Shown here: positions 26,001 to 36,349 of the stretch, piece by piece
How positions within the stretch are numbered: the first letter of the stretch is position 1
Layout: each line of letters opens with the position of its first letter
Origin: Jaenimonas drosophilae
Taxonomy: Eukaryota > Euglenozoa > Kinetoplastea > Trypanosomatida > Trypanosomatidae
Reading direction: 5' to 3'
Assembly: GCA_030849065.1 (NCBI GenBank)
Contig: JASAON010001489.1
Coordinates: 1-39,928 of the forward strand
Length of the DNA stretch: 39,928 nt
Program-made: the position numbers and the translations under genes
The notes under the pieces: generated by a model
Database searches by the model: none
What the model was told of the DNA's origin: nothing
Seen by the model: only the letters and a program-made list of their open reading frames with translations

Positions 26001-29000
26001 CTACGCGGTGTTCCCCTTCCTGCTTGGAGAGAGGGCTGGCATCTTCAGCCCACTATCTCCCTTGGAGCGGCTTGAGTGGTTCGAGCGTGACTTTGGTCGG
26101 CCAGAGTTCGAATGTGAAATGGGAGGCATCCCCCGTGGGGAGCTATGCTTGCTGTTGCTTCCACTACGGCGGCCACCACTCTTCGCGGGTTTGCCTTGAC
26201 CTACTCCACCGCGACTGGGAGCCCGCGGGGAGCCAAAGCTCAAGGACGGGCTCTCGCGGAGTGAAAAGCTGCGGCTGCTGAATTCGTCGGAGGGGCTTCT
26301 GCCTCCTTTACGGCTCGGCGGTGCCTGCCCGATCCGGCCTGACGCGCTGGGTGGGCTTGCGCGCTCATCCGTGAAGACACTCATGGAGTTTTGTTGGGAG
26401 AATCGTCCAGAGGCATGAATGCTTGGGGGGCGGAGAACGCTGGCGCGCTTGAACTTGGCTGACTTGGCTGGTGCCAATGAGGGATTCATGGCGGGCAGGA
26501 CGCCATCCGCCATCAAGGTCTGGCTCACCTCGACCAGTGAGATGGAGTCCTCAGCGGGACGCACTGAAGACTTGCGGCGGGTAGGGCTGCAACGACTGCG
26601 CACCAAACGTTGCGCCAAGGCATCTTCCAGAGCAAAGGTAGAGTCCTCAACGTCCGACTCGTAAAAGATGGGCTGGTGTAGGCTGGCGTACTCGGCCAAC
26701 GACATTGGATGTGGTGCCTCACTCTTTTGTGCCTCCTTCACCTGGGCACGAAGTACCTCGGGGAGGATGGTGAAGGTCAGAGCGGCTGGGAAACCTGGCT
26801 GCCACTGGAAGATGCTCTTGTCGGAATCGCAACCTTCGGTAATGTTGTGCAAACGTCGGAGGATGACGCCGTCATCTGAACTGATCTCGCGCATCGCGCG
26901 GTCGCAGACCACCACACACATGAACATGGAGGACTCCTCCAGGAAACTCGTGAGCTCGGTACTGCTCGAGGCCAAGATGGGGCTCAAGCGTAACTGCCGC
27001 AATGACTGTGAATTCAGAATGTTGATGACGGTATCACCCAAGTGGGTCAAGGTACGTCGCTTAGAGTTGGAGGCGAGGGTGTAGATGACAGCGGGCCGAA
27101 CGATGCAGTTGGGTGCGCCGCTGTGTCCGTCGTTTCCAGAGATACCGCGAGGCACAGAACCTGTGGTGGTGGCACGTCGATCCGACCCATGGCAGAGCAT
27201 GTGAGCCCGCAAGCGAAGCTGGGAGGCCTCCTTGCCCGTCGCCACCGTTGTCTGCTTCGCGAACTCGTGGATGTTGGCCATGAGCTGCTCCATCCCCGTT
27301 GCCGTCATGGACCAATCCGTCACCGTCGACATCATTTGGCTATTGACGGAGTTGACCTCCTCTTCCAGTGCGGCGAGCTTCCCCTGATGAAGACGTAGAC
27401 GGTGAGCACGGTTGCCCTGCTGGAAGGCTGGTGTGAACTGATTTCGAATGTTGTTGGCCCCAAGCTTCAGGCGTGGGTCTTCGGGCAAGAAGATGGCCCC
27501 AAACTCCTTGGCGCTCGATATACGATTGCCATTGAAGATGCCTTGGGTACTGGCGGAGATGTACACGCCACATTCGTCATTGTCAAAGACATCATTCTCA
27601 CGTGTGGTGCAGATGCTGTTGTCACCAAGGTGGATGCCTGTGGTGTTGTCAAAAACAAAGTTGCCCTCCAGGACGGGGCCCAGCTTATCGTTGCGGCGGA
27701 GATTCATGACGTGGATGCCCTTGTTGCAATGCGTCACTTGATTGCTATCCACGTGGCACACCGCCGTCACCACAATGCCATCCACGGAGCACTGGCTAAT
27801 GTCATTTTTGCGGCATTCCACGTAGTTTTCACCACTTCGAAGATGTTCTGGTACAGGCGTCAAGGAGTAGCTTGTGTCGGCGTGTAGCATGATTCCAACA
27901 GGAGAACGGCAAATGAGGTTTTCAGAGACAACACCGCCGTACATCACCACCGCGGCATCCGCGCTGTGGCAGATGCGGTTCTTGGAAATCTCGACCGTGG
28001 AGAATGGAGAGACGGTCGCGCCAACGGTGCAGCAGAACATTGTGTTCTCCAACACTAAGCCAGAACTGCCCGGAAGACCCAAGAAGCCCATCTTGCGGTA
28101 GCTAATCTCATTGTGCTCGAACTTGCACTGACTTGACTCGTGAAGGATGCAGGCACCACGATCAGATTGCTTGACCGCAGGTACGCCTTTACTGCCTAGG
28201 CCTGAAGGAAGGAAGGTGTTGTGGGTGAAGAAGCTGAGTCCTCCTCGCTGGGCTTGGATGGTACCGTGGAAACAGTTGCCCTCAAACTTGGCGCAACCCT
28301 TGGTCATGGCGATGACGTCCCCACAGCCTTCTTCAGCACCATTGTCAATGAAGAAGCAGGTCTCCACACGCGTGCTCTGGTAGCCCGAGGCCAGCTGATG
28401 ATCGCCACCTTCCACTTGGATGGAGGAGCGGGCCATGGCCTCCACAGAGTCCGATCCACGAATGAGAACACCTCCGACATGATTGCGCGTGAAGATACAT
28501 CGATAAATGCGCGCAGCGGAGGATGGCCGGACAAAGGCACTGGCACCACCGCGCACAGCATCAATACCAAAATCATTGTTTTGGAAGTAGTTCCCTTCAT
28601 AGAAGCCACCCGCCAACGGGCCAATGATGAGGCCACACGGCAACGTCTCCATGTGTTCTGGGCTACGCACGCCGCGGTTGCTCTCTACAAGGGCAATGAT
28701 CTGCTTCTTCTTCCCCACGTTGACGGTTCCATCTGGAAAAGGATTGTTCTTGACGCCCGTATGAGTATGACCTCCTCCGTTTGACGTCGTCGTGGTTGTC
28801 CCCTTCGGTCGCTTTTCATCCTGGTGTTGTGTGTGGTTGGCGAACATGCACCGCTGCACCTTGGGTGCGGTACCCTGCCCAATCACCTCCAACCCACAGC
28901 GGCGGTTGCCGTCAAAGAGGTTTGCCTGAAATTGCGGGCACGCCCCATGGCAAACGAGTGCGCCAATGTAGTTGTTGGTGAAGACGTTGCCAGAGATGGT

Positions 29001-32000
29001 GACGGTGGAGCAGTCGCTGATGCCATCCTCATCGGCACCGTTGATCACCAAGGGTAAGGCCCCGTTGGAGAAGATATTCATGTGAATCAGCAACTCACTC
29101 GCCCCGGAGCCTACCCACACCGTTGGTGCCAAGGTTCCCTCGGAGAAGTCATTGTAGCAGAGGAGAACGTTGCTCGAGCCTTCATCAAATACCACGGCGG
29201 TGGAGCGGCAAGAGCGGAAGATGTTCTGAAAGATGCGTGTGCGTGTATCACTCAACATGTCGGTGTTACTCGCCTCCTCCTTGGAGCCACGCACGTGGAG
29301 CCGAATGGCTGTGGCGTTATCTTCAAAGATGTTGCCACGGCCCACCGTGCAGGCGGCCAGGTGGCCATCCACGAGGACGGCAGCGGTGCTAATGTTGCGG
29401 AACAGATTCCGTGTCAGGCGAACACTGCAGGAGCCGAGGTAGCCCACCGCTCGAATGCCACGCTCGCAATCACAAATTTGGTTTTCATCCCACCAAAAGC
29501 ATCCAGGCGGGACGTACTGCAACGCGGCGGCGAGGACGGGGATGCGATGCACAACCTCGGAATTATACCGCTGCGACATAAAGTCATTCACCGTATCCAT
29601 TTGAATCAAGGCACGATGCAAGTCTTGTGCCACCATGACGTAGCGCGAGGTCACCTCCCCTTGATTGGGGTTCTTGCCCATGGTGTTGTGCCTAATCACA
29701 ACGTTGTTGATGACAGGGGATTTCACCGTAAGGTGAAACTCAAGGCCGTAACGAGGGCGGGAGAGAAACATATTGACGAGGTCACTGGCCCCACCAGGGC
29801 TCTCCCGTTGCTGCTCCACCTGCCGACGAAGGGATTCCAAATCACGTACATAGTTTTCACAGTGAATCTCCACAACATGCTGGCAGAGGATGCCATAATT
29901 GTGGTTGTTGGTGATGGTGTTCTCCTCCACGCACATGCATTGATGGAGATGGCGTAGCTCCTCCATGGCATCGATATCCCGAGAGCTGAAGCCAGAGGCC
30001 CCACTATCGTGGCGATCCGTCATGGATACATCGCCCGTGTGGCTGGAGGAGAAGCTCGCGCAGCTTCCACGTCGGCCCAACTCCGGTGTGGAGCTTGCTG
30101 GCAGAGCGCGGTAGGCGTGATGGAGCTCCAACAACATGCCCGTTCCACTTCCTGAAATGTTGCAGGAGATCACCTTGGCGCACAGATTCGTGCCAAGGTT
30201 TCCAGGAGCGGCGGAGTAGGAAGTCGTGGAAGTAGAGTTGCTCGAGTTGGGGGCGAGGGCAATCACCAAGGGGGCGTTTCCTGAGGGCGTGTTGGTCGGG
30301 CACCACAGCGGATGTGGGGAGAAGAGGGCCAGCACGCACTTGGCGGCCAAAGCGGGCCTCTCTGGAGCTGTCTTGGCATCAAAAAAGGCCAATGCCGGGT
30401 TGGTGCGGCCGTACATGCGGTGGAGGCAGGAGCTGATGACGTGGTGATGCTCACGTAGGCCGCTGGAGAGGAGCACGCCAATGTTGAGGTTGCCCTCCAC
30501 CGAGCACTCACGTACCGTCGTCCCACTTCCCTCCTCCAGCCACATGCCCAGGCCTCCATCGGAGAGGTGCAAGTGAATATATCCGTGAATTGATACTCCA
30601 CCATTGCCACGGTGACTGTCGGTGAGGATGTTGCCGTCGCTCGGAACGCAAATGGAGCCGAGGGAGTGGCCGTCAGAAGGGAGCACAACCACCTCAGCCA
30701 AGGCGTGAATGGCCTCGGCAAAGGCGTAGCGATGAACCTTGACAAGGGTGTGGAGCTGCCTATACACAGCCACACTTCCAAAGGCAGTTGTCTCACAGCT
30801 CACCTCCTCCACATCATGCAGGTCCACGTGCTTGGTGGCAAAGGGGGAGGTGCTGAAGTCACGCGGCTCCGCTGGCTTTCCATCCAAGCGATGAAAGCCG
30901 TTGTTGCGGTGAAAGTGGCACTGAACGAACTCACCCTTGGAGCCGTTGACGGCGTAGAGGCCAGCAAGGCCATTCTCGCTCATCTCGCAGCGGCAGACCA
31001 TGGCTGCAGAGCCACGGCGGAGGAAGATACCAAAGAAGTAGTTTTTGGTGATGCGGTTATCTAGCAACAGAGGGTGCATGCAATCACCCACACCAACGCC
31101 AATGCTCGATTCCGTAATGGCGTTCTCCTTGAAGGTAACCTGCCGCAACTCACGACTGGCGAGGTGGTCTGGGCGTGGAAGAATACCTGAGGTGCCCAGC
31201 GTGTAGTCGTAGCCGCCCAGGGTGAATCTGGAGCGATCTGTGGTGATGCCGGTGCCGCTGGTGCCGCCAAAGTCCCAATGCACGAAGTTGTCGAGGTACA
31301 CGCCGCAGTAGCGATTCCGACGAATACGATTGCGGGCGAAGAGTGGCGCGAGACGATCGCCTTGGGCGTGCTGAATCTCCTCGGTCGGTCGGCCAACTGC
31401 GGAGGGTGTTGTGGAGCGGCCACTCTGCGTACCGTCCAAGGTGGGACTGCGGAGGTCCGTGCGCGACTGGCTCGCGGAGGTGGTGGCATCTGCCTCGGCG
31501 GCCTTGTCTTGCTGCTCGATGCCTCCGCGGAGGGCCATGCCGCTCGTCACCCCGAGCACCAACACCCCGTGGAGCTCATTTTCCTCAATATCATTATCCT
31601 CAACAACCGGGGTGGAGGTGACGAACTCGCTGCTAATGATGTCTTCGTACTCAACCTGTGTGGCGGCGGCAGGGCCCGTAAAGGCCAGCACACCAACACG
31701 GCACCGTCGAAAGGTGTTCTTGGTGAAGTGCCCGCGACCCGCAGCATCAATCACGACACCAGCGATCCCGCAGTGCTCCACAACATTGCCCTCATGCACG
31801 ATGGGGTTGCCCAGGTTCGCAACGTAGATGCCCGACTTGCTACAGTGATGAATCAAGTTGTTGGAGAATTGGCCAGTTCCGCGGCTATCCACCACGATGC
31901 CGTCCATGCAGCGTGATATATCATTCTTGGTGATGGCACCAACCTCACTTCCATGGCCAATATAAATGCCAATGGGTGCTTCGGCCACCTCATTCTCGCT

Positions 32001-35000
32001 GACGTTGACGTTCCGATCCACCAAGTCATTGAAATGGATGCCGATGCGGCCGTGTGAGGAGATGCGATTCCGCTTCACCCACACGGAGCAGTTTTCGGTA
32101 GAGCTACTCGGTACATCAAGGGTGGCGATGCGTACCACCACTGAGCCAAACATGTGCGTTGTTCGCCTTGACGTCATGCCCGCATCTCCACAGATACCAT
32201 AGTTGAGGTTATCCATGATCTCATTCTCCGATAACTCCCCATGTGCGTTGGTGTCAATGAGCACCCCACCACGACGGTTGTGGTGGATGCGGTTGTTCTT
32301 CACATGGCACATCGGCCGTGTGCGGCACCGGTCCAGCACAGAGGCCATGCCTCCATTTCCATCCTTGGAATGGCGCTTGTGCGTGTGCGTGTGGCGGGCA
32401 GAGGATGCCAATGAGGTGGAGGCTGGGCTCGACCCCTTCTCACGACGTGGGGTGGCATGGCGGTGCGAGGTGGCGGCCACCTCATCAAAGTCTGTGCGAA
32501 CATCGAGTGCTTCAAAAAGAAAGGAAGTGCCCAGCTGAACGGCAAACCCTTCACTGTCAAGGAATTCATTCATGGTATAGTTGCCCAATCCACAGGGAGT
32601 AACAATCAAGCCACTCAGCGCACACCGAGAGATGGTGTTGTTGTTGAAGGTAGGATCGCCCTCCATTTGGCACATTACTCCAATCAGGTAGCAATGACTG
32701 ATCTCATTCTTTTGGAAAGAGCCCTTGCCGCCATCGGAGACCAACACACCAATTACTTCACGTTTGATGCCATTTTGCTGAAGTGAGGGATTGGCACCAT
32801 GAGCGAGATACACTCCACACTGTTCGTTCTCAAACAAGCTGTTGCGTGAGAAGTTACCACGGCACTCCTTTGTGAAGATGACTCCTGCTCCATGTGCAGA
32901 GCTGATGGTGTTCCTCAAGATGGATGGGTTGGTGTTGGGGTCGGAGACGATGATATTGCCGAGGCTGTTTTGGTAGACGGAGTTGCGCTCAAACAGGCCA
33001 CTTCCTTCACGTGTGATGACGATGCCTCCGTAGCCACCCAAGGTGATGCTGTTGTCTCGGAAAACGGGGTAGGACCCCTCCTTCACACGGATGTTAGCAC
33101 CACAGTTTTCACCCATGATGTTGCCCAAGAAGGTTCCCAAGGCGTTGTTGCAGCAATGCACGCCGTCCTTGGTGTTCTGAACCAGACGATTACCCTCCAC
33201 AATGGGGTCACCATCCACCTCAACCAAAATGCCGTTTGAGTTAAGAAAGATGTCATTGCGCAACATTGTTCCTCGGCTGCATGAGCCCACACGAATACCG
33301 TTGCCTGTGCCTCCGCTGATTTGGTTGTGGGCAATGAAAGGGTTGGAGCTATCCGCGCAATCCACCTGCTGTTGGCAGTTGCCAATGAAGGTGTTGAAGA
33401 CGAAGGTTGGCTGACTTCGAGAGGTGATGAGGGCACCACCTCCGTTGTTCTGCGCAACGTAGTTGCCCGCAATGAGTGGTGAGCTGTACTGCTCCACCAA
33501 GATGGCAGGCCCGTGGAAGCTTGACATGACGTTGCCTAGGAAGAGGCCTCGACTAAGGAAGGTGAATTGTGCCGCATGCGTATCACCATGCATAAATTCA
33601 TTGCCTACGACGAGGGGATCGGCAAAGTTGGCGGCGAGGATGCTGGCACAGACAGAGCGATAGAAGCGGCAGCCAACAATCAAGGGTCGGGCAGCGCTCT
33701 CCACCACAATGGCGTGCGTTTTGCAATCATCAAAGAGGCAGTCCTCTACCAGTCCGTAGCTGTGGCGGCCAAAGTGGATGCAGCACACCGTGCAGCCAAT
33801 GAAGCGGGTGCGGGAGATATCCACGCCATTGTTGCCACGAAGAGTGAGTAAGGACTGCTCCGTCGCGGCAGATGGAGGCTTGATGGGCAGCTCAATCGCT
33901 GTGCCAAGTGTGTTGTAGAGGTTCTCAATAACCACGTTTGTGCTAGGGTGGGTAAGGGCGCTAGGAAGACCCTGAACGACCAGCATGGAGAGCTGGCGCA
34001 GCTCCTCCTTCAACAGTGTGAGTGAGCGTGGCTGAGATTCATGCAGGAAGTAGCGCTCTTCCTTGTCAGAATTGCGGCGAACATTATCTGCCGTCTTTGC
34101 GTCAAGCTCACTCGTCCATTGATGCACATCCTTCATGGCAGGGAGTTCGCGTGAGACAATGTTTTCTGGCTTGGCAATCGTCACCAGCGTTTCTCGATCA
34201 GGGTGACGTCGTTGGATCTCAATTCCAATTTCACAGGCCTTGAAGATGTTTTCACCAGATATTTTTACGTTGTGTGCCTGGCCGTTCGAGACGCTTTCAT
34301 CCACGAGGGCAAGGACGCCGCAGCGACGCTGCTTCTGGATCGTGTTGGACTCCAACAAGGCCTCTCCACTGTGATCGAGGAGAATACCAATACGCCCTTC
34401 AAAGAGGTCATTGCCAATAATGTGTGGCTCCGCATGCTCCTCAATCACGATGCAGCAGGGCTGACCCGTAATGTTGTTCGGTGGCTGCTCCCCCGCAAGG
34501 AACTTGAGGTCTGCTGTTGGCGGCACTTCCTCCGTCACGTATATTTGGCACTGCTTCACCTCCACCTTCCTACAGTTGGAGCCCTCATCGGACGCCTCAA
34601 AGTGCCGTTTACCCACACGAGAGGAGCCTGAGAAGTAGAGCACATCACCAAGAAATTTGGCGTAGTTGAAGAGCTTTGATTCTCCAATCAGCATCTTACC
34701 CTTGGTGTCGAGGTACATGCAGGCCTTGCGATGGGAGTGAATGGTACAGCGGTGGAGTGTGCCGCCGCCAGAATCCGTCACAACCACACCATAGCCGTTA
34801 TAGCTCTCTGAAATGGAGCACTCCTCCGCCCGTGGCTCGGCTGCGCCGGAGATGATGAGTGAGTTAACTGCACACTTGCGGAGAAGCGGGGTGCCCATGG
34901 ACATCACGACGCCAGCTTCGTGTTTGCTGGTGCTTTTGCATGTAATGCGTAGCCGTTCGAGATAGATTGGGACGTTGTTGGTGATGGTGATGACGGAGTT

Positions 35001-35240
35001 GCGTGAAATGAGGTGTGGGTCTTCTCCCTCTGAGGCAACAATCTCAAGTGGGATGCTAATGCTGATGGACTCGGTGTAATCGCCTCCAGTGAGCTCAATG
35101 CGGTCATAGGGCTTTGCAATGGAGATGGCCTTGCTAATGGAGCGTTGAATGGGGTGTTTGGAGTACGAGCTGACGTGAATGGTACGAACCTTCTTGTTGC
35201 TCCACGTACTGAATTTGTAGGACGTGAGAAAGTCTGGCAT
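26001..35240 (-). CDS. Giant parallel beta-helix (PbH1 repeat) protein
   Basis: A 3079-residue protein. It begins with the pectin-lyase-like opening of NosD/FBXO11-type helices (IQRSISKAISIAKPYDRIEL, then GGDYTESI), and PbH1 coils of about 22-24 residues then run to about residue 2600. Each coil has the form N-x-I/F...G-I/V-x-V...P-x-I/V-x-x-N, for example RNDIFLNSNGILVEVDGDPI and NLIHHCSKSGIYVANLGNPI. Polar Ser/Thr/His-rich loops interrupt the helix (near 990-1030, 1320-1370, 1700 and 2150). After it come a helical linker (about 2613-2670), an unassigned alpha/beta-looking module (about 2715-2830: VIYTLASNSKRRTLTHLGDT and MFMCVVVCDRAM), and a basic Ser/Arg/Pro tail (about 2910-3079). There is no signal peptide or membrane span, so I infer a cytoplasmic or cytoskeletal scaffold rather than a secreted polysaccharide lyase. 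Confidence 0.9.
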   Translation of the reverse strand: MPDFLTSYKFSTWSNKKVRTIHVSSYSKHPIQRSISKAISIAKPYDRIELTGGDYTESISISIPLEIVASEGEDPHLISRNSVITITNNVPIYLERLRITCKSTSKHEAGVVMSMGTPLLRKCAVNSLIISGAAEPRAEECSISESYNGYGVVVTDSGGGTLHRCTIHSHRKACMYLDTKGKMLIGESKLFNYAKFLGDVLYFSGSSRVGKRHFEASDEGSNCRKVEVKQCQIYVTEEVPPTADLKFLAGEQPPNNITGQPCCIVIEEHAEPHIIGNDLFEGRIGILLDHSGEALLESNTIQKQRRCGVLALVDESVSNGQAHNVKISGENIFKACEIGIEIQRRHPDRETLVTIAKPENIVSRELPAMKDVHQWTSELDAKTADNVRRNSDKEERYFLHESQPRSLTLLKEELRQLSMLVVQGLPSALTHPSTNVVIENLYNTLGTAIELPIKPPSAATEQSLLTLRGNNGVDISRTRFIGCTVCCIHFGRHSYGLVEDCLFDDCKTHAIVVESAARPLIVGCRFYRSVCASILAANFADPLVVGNEFMHGDTHAAQFTFLSRGLFLGNVMSSFHGPAILVEQYSSPLIAGNYVAQNNGGGALITSRSQPTFVFNTFIGNCQQQVDCADSSNPFIAHNQISGGTGNGIRVGSCSRGTMLRNDIFLNSNGILVEVDGDPIVEGNRLVQNTKDGVHCCNNALGTFLGNIMGENCGANIRVKEGSYPVFRDNSITLGGYGGIVITREGSGLFERNSVYQNSLGNIIVSDPNTNPSILRNTISSAHGAGVIFTKECRGNFSRNSLFENEQCGVYLAHGANPSLQQNGIKREVIGVLVSDGGKGSFQKNEISHCYLIGVMCQMEGDPTFNNNTISRCALSGLIVTPCGLGNYTMNEFLDSEGFAVQLGTSFLFEALDVRTDFDEVAATSHRHATPRREKGSSPASTSLASSARHTHTHKRHSKDGNGGMASVLDRCRTRPMCHVKNNRIHHNRRGGVLIDTNAHGELSENEIMDNLNYGICGDAGMTSRRTTHMFGSVVVRIATLDVPSSSTENCSVWVKRNRISSHGRIGIHFNDLVDRNVNVSENEVAEAPIGIYIGHGSEVGAITKNDISRCMDGIVVDSRGTGQFSNNLIHHCSKSGIYVANLGNPIVHEGNVVEHCGIAGVVIDAAGRGHFTKNTFRRCRVGVLAFTGPAAATQVEYEDIISSEFVTSTPVVEDNDIEENELHGVLVLGVTSGMALRGGIEQQDKAAEADATTSASQSRTDLRSPTLDGTQSGRSTTPSAVGRPTEEIQHAQGDRLAPLFARNRIRRNRYCGVYLDNFVHWDFGGTSGTGITTDRSRFTLGGYDYTLGTSGILPRPDHLASRELRQVTFKENAITESSIGVGVGDCMHPLLLDNRITKNYFFGIFLRRGSAAMVCRCEMSENGLAGLYAVNGSKGEFVQCHFHRNNGFHRLDGKPAEPRDFSTSPFATKHVDLHDVEEVSCETTAFGSVAVYRQLHTLVKVHRYAFAEAIHALAEVVVLPSDGHSLGSICVPSDGNILTDSHRGNGGVSIHGYIHLHLSDGGLGMWLEEGSGTTVRECSVEGNLNIGVLLSSGLREHHHVISSCLHRMYGRTNPALAFFDAKTAPERPALAAKCVLALFSPHPLWCPTNTPSGNAPLVIALAPNSSNSTSTTSYSAAPGNLGTNLCAKVISCNISGSGTGMLLELHHAYRALPASSTPELGRRGSCASFSSSHTGDVSMTDRHDSGASGFSSRDIDAMEELRHLHQCMCVEENTITNNHNYGILCQHVVEIHCENYVRDLESLRRQVEQQRESPGGASDLVNMFLSRPRYGLEFHLTVKSPVINNVVIRHNTMGKNPNQGEVTSRYVMVAQDLHRALIQMDTVNDFMSQRYNSEVVHRIPVLAAALQYVPPGCFWWDENQICDCERGIRAVGYLGSCSVRLTRNLFRNISTAAVLVDGHLAACTVGRGNIFEDNATAIRLHVRGSKEEASNTDMLSDTRTRIFQNIFRSCRSTAVVFDEGSSNVLLCYNDFSEGTLAPTVWVGSGASELLIHMNIFSNGALPLVINGADEDGISDCSTVTISGNVFTNNYIGALVCHGACPQFQANLFDGNRRCGLEVIGQGTAPKVQRCMFANHTQHQDEKRPKGTTTTTSNGGGHTHTGVKNNPFPDGTVNVGKKKQIIALVESNRGVRSPEHMETLPCGLIIGPLAGGFYEGNYFQNNDFGIDAVRGGASAFVRPSSAARIYRCIFTRNHVGGVLIRGSDSVEAMARSSIQVEGGDHQLASGYQSTRVETCFFIDNGAEEGCGDVIAMTKGCAKFEGNCFHGTIQAQRGGLSFFTHNTFLPSGLGSKGVPAVKQSDRGACILHESSQCKFEHNEISYRKMGFLGLPGSSGLVLENTMFCCTVGATVSPFSTVEISKNRICHSADAAVVMYGGVVSENLICRSPVGIMLHADTSYSLTPVPEHLRSGENYVECRKNDISQCSVDGIVVTAVCHVDSNQVTHCNKGIHVMNLRRNDKLGPVLEGNFVFDNTTGIHLGDNSICTTRENDVFDNDECGVYISASTQGIFNGNRISSAKEFGAIFLPEDPRLKLGANNIRNQFTPAFQQGNRAHRLRLHQGKLAALEEEVNSVNSQMMSTVTDWSMTATGMEQLMANIHEFAKQTTVATGKEASQLRLRAHMLCHGSDRRATTTGSVPRGISGNDGHSGAPNCIVRPAVIYTLASNSKRRTLTHLGDTVINILNSQSLRQLRLSPILASSSTELTSFLEESSMFMCVVVCDRAMREISSDDGVILRRLHNITEGCDSDKSIFQWQPGFPAALTFTILPEVLRAQVKEAQKSEAPHPMSLAEYASLHQPIFYESDVEDSTFALEDALAQRLVRSRCSPTRRKSSVRPAEDSISLVEVSQTLMADGVLPAMNPSLAPAKSAKFKRASVLRPPSIHASGRFSQQNSMSVFTDERASPPSASGRIGQAPPSRKGGRSPSDEFSSRSFSLRESPSLSFGSPRAPSRGGVGQGKPAKSGGRRSGSNSKHSSPRGMPPISHSNSGRPKSRSNHSSRSKGDSGLKMPALSPSRKGNTA

Positions 35241-35266
35241 TGCCGAATATCAACACCAACACGCAG

Positions 35267-35284
35267 CTGCAAAACAGAGAACAG
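35267..35284 (-). promoter_or_regulatory. Candidate trans-splice acceptor of the beta-helix gene
   Basis: The minus strand reads CTGTTCTCTGTTTTGCAG, a classical pyrimidine tract and acceptor, with the AG 26 bases before the ATG at 35240. A second tract (CTTTTTCCTTCTTTCTG) lies just upstream. This fixes the start of the 3079-residue protein. Confidence 0.75.
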
Positions 35285-36349
35285 CAACTGAGCAAAATAC
35301 AACGGAATCAGAAAGAAGGAAAAAGACGGGCTGGGCCAATTTTTCGTCGTCTTGTTTTTTTTTGTATCTGTCTCGTTTCCTGTATATGAATTGCGTATGG
35401 AACCAAAAGGAAGTGGGTTGGGAGGGGGTGAGAATACAATGGAGTGAGGGTTGGTTGGTGGGGTGATTATGTCGTGCTGTGCGTCCTACGTCTGCCAATT
35501 GACAATTTGGGTTGTCTCTGAGTTTTTGAGTACGTTTCTCTCTCTCTCTGTGTGTGTGAGTGGGTAGAAGAACGGTGTTTCGTGAGTGAGCAATATCTCT
35601 ATCGTCCTCAACAAATGCTTGAGCACAGGAGGGGGGCGTCGTCGTGCGTACAAGTCCACCTGACCTTCGTAGCAACAAGAACAAGTGAAATTAAGATGTC
35701 TGTGTGCGTGAAGTGATACAAGAAGCTGATCAATCAAAGAAGGAAAGAAAGGCTAGTGAAGGGATGATGCTGAGGCCTGTCCTCCAAGAATGCCTATGCC
35801 CACCCAGTCAAGTGACTGGATGTGTATCTTTGAGTCCTGATGTGTGTGTGTGTGTGTGTCTTGTGGTTTGTGTATGTAGGTCTGTGCGTGCGAGTACAAC
35901 TACTTCGTTGACGTGGTCCACCTGGTGAGGTCGTGAGGACCAACACAGAGGTGGACGAGGGATGGCTGCAAGAAAAAAAGAGTACGAAGATGAAACACAA
36001 ATAAGAATCATTAATTAGTTGGTTGTCATGGTGATGATATGGCACAACAACATTGTCGTGCCTGCACTGAAGGATTTGGAACGATGGAAGCAAACAGAGT
36101 TAGGTTGGTGCTCCGAACCGCATTGAGAAAATCAACGAAGGACACACAATTTTACTGTCAACCACCTTTCATTCTCCTGAGATGGTTTCATGTTGTGTTG
36201 GCAAATCAAAAGAAAAAAGTGATGTGCCGTTGCAGTCGTACAACAAGATGGGCACTAGGCTAGAATACGGAGATAGATTGTAGGAGGTGCTGCACTACTT
36301 CATCATAGACACACACATATACGCAATAGCTCTGGTGATGATGTTTGTG
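35285..36349. other. Intergenic region between DTD and beta-helix genes
   Basis: About 1.06 kb with no supported gene. It should carry the DTD 3' untranslated region and the leader signals of the giant gene. A plus-strand CT run followed by GT repeats sits at about 35538-35560, and a TG run at 35841-35859. The open frames on either strand lack recognisable features. Confidence 0.5.
35841..35859. repeat. TG/CA microsatellite
   Basis: An uninterrupted TG run of 19 bases on the plus strand in the non-coding region downstream of the DTD gene. No function is implied. Confidence 0.85.

Noticed and set aside
25559..26281. A 240-codon plus-strand frame crossing the end of the beta-helix gene
   Set aside because: It begins at TTG, crosses the 24-base repeat and runs antisense into the giant gene; no family features.
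27042..34631. Many plus-strand open frames opposite the beta-helix gene
   Set aside because: The minus-strand frame is continuous for 9.2 kb with clear repeats, so these are shadows.
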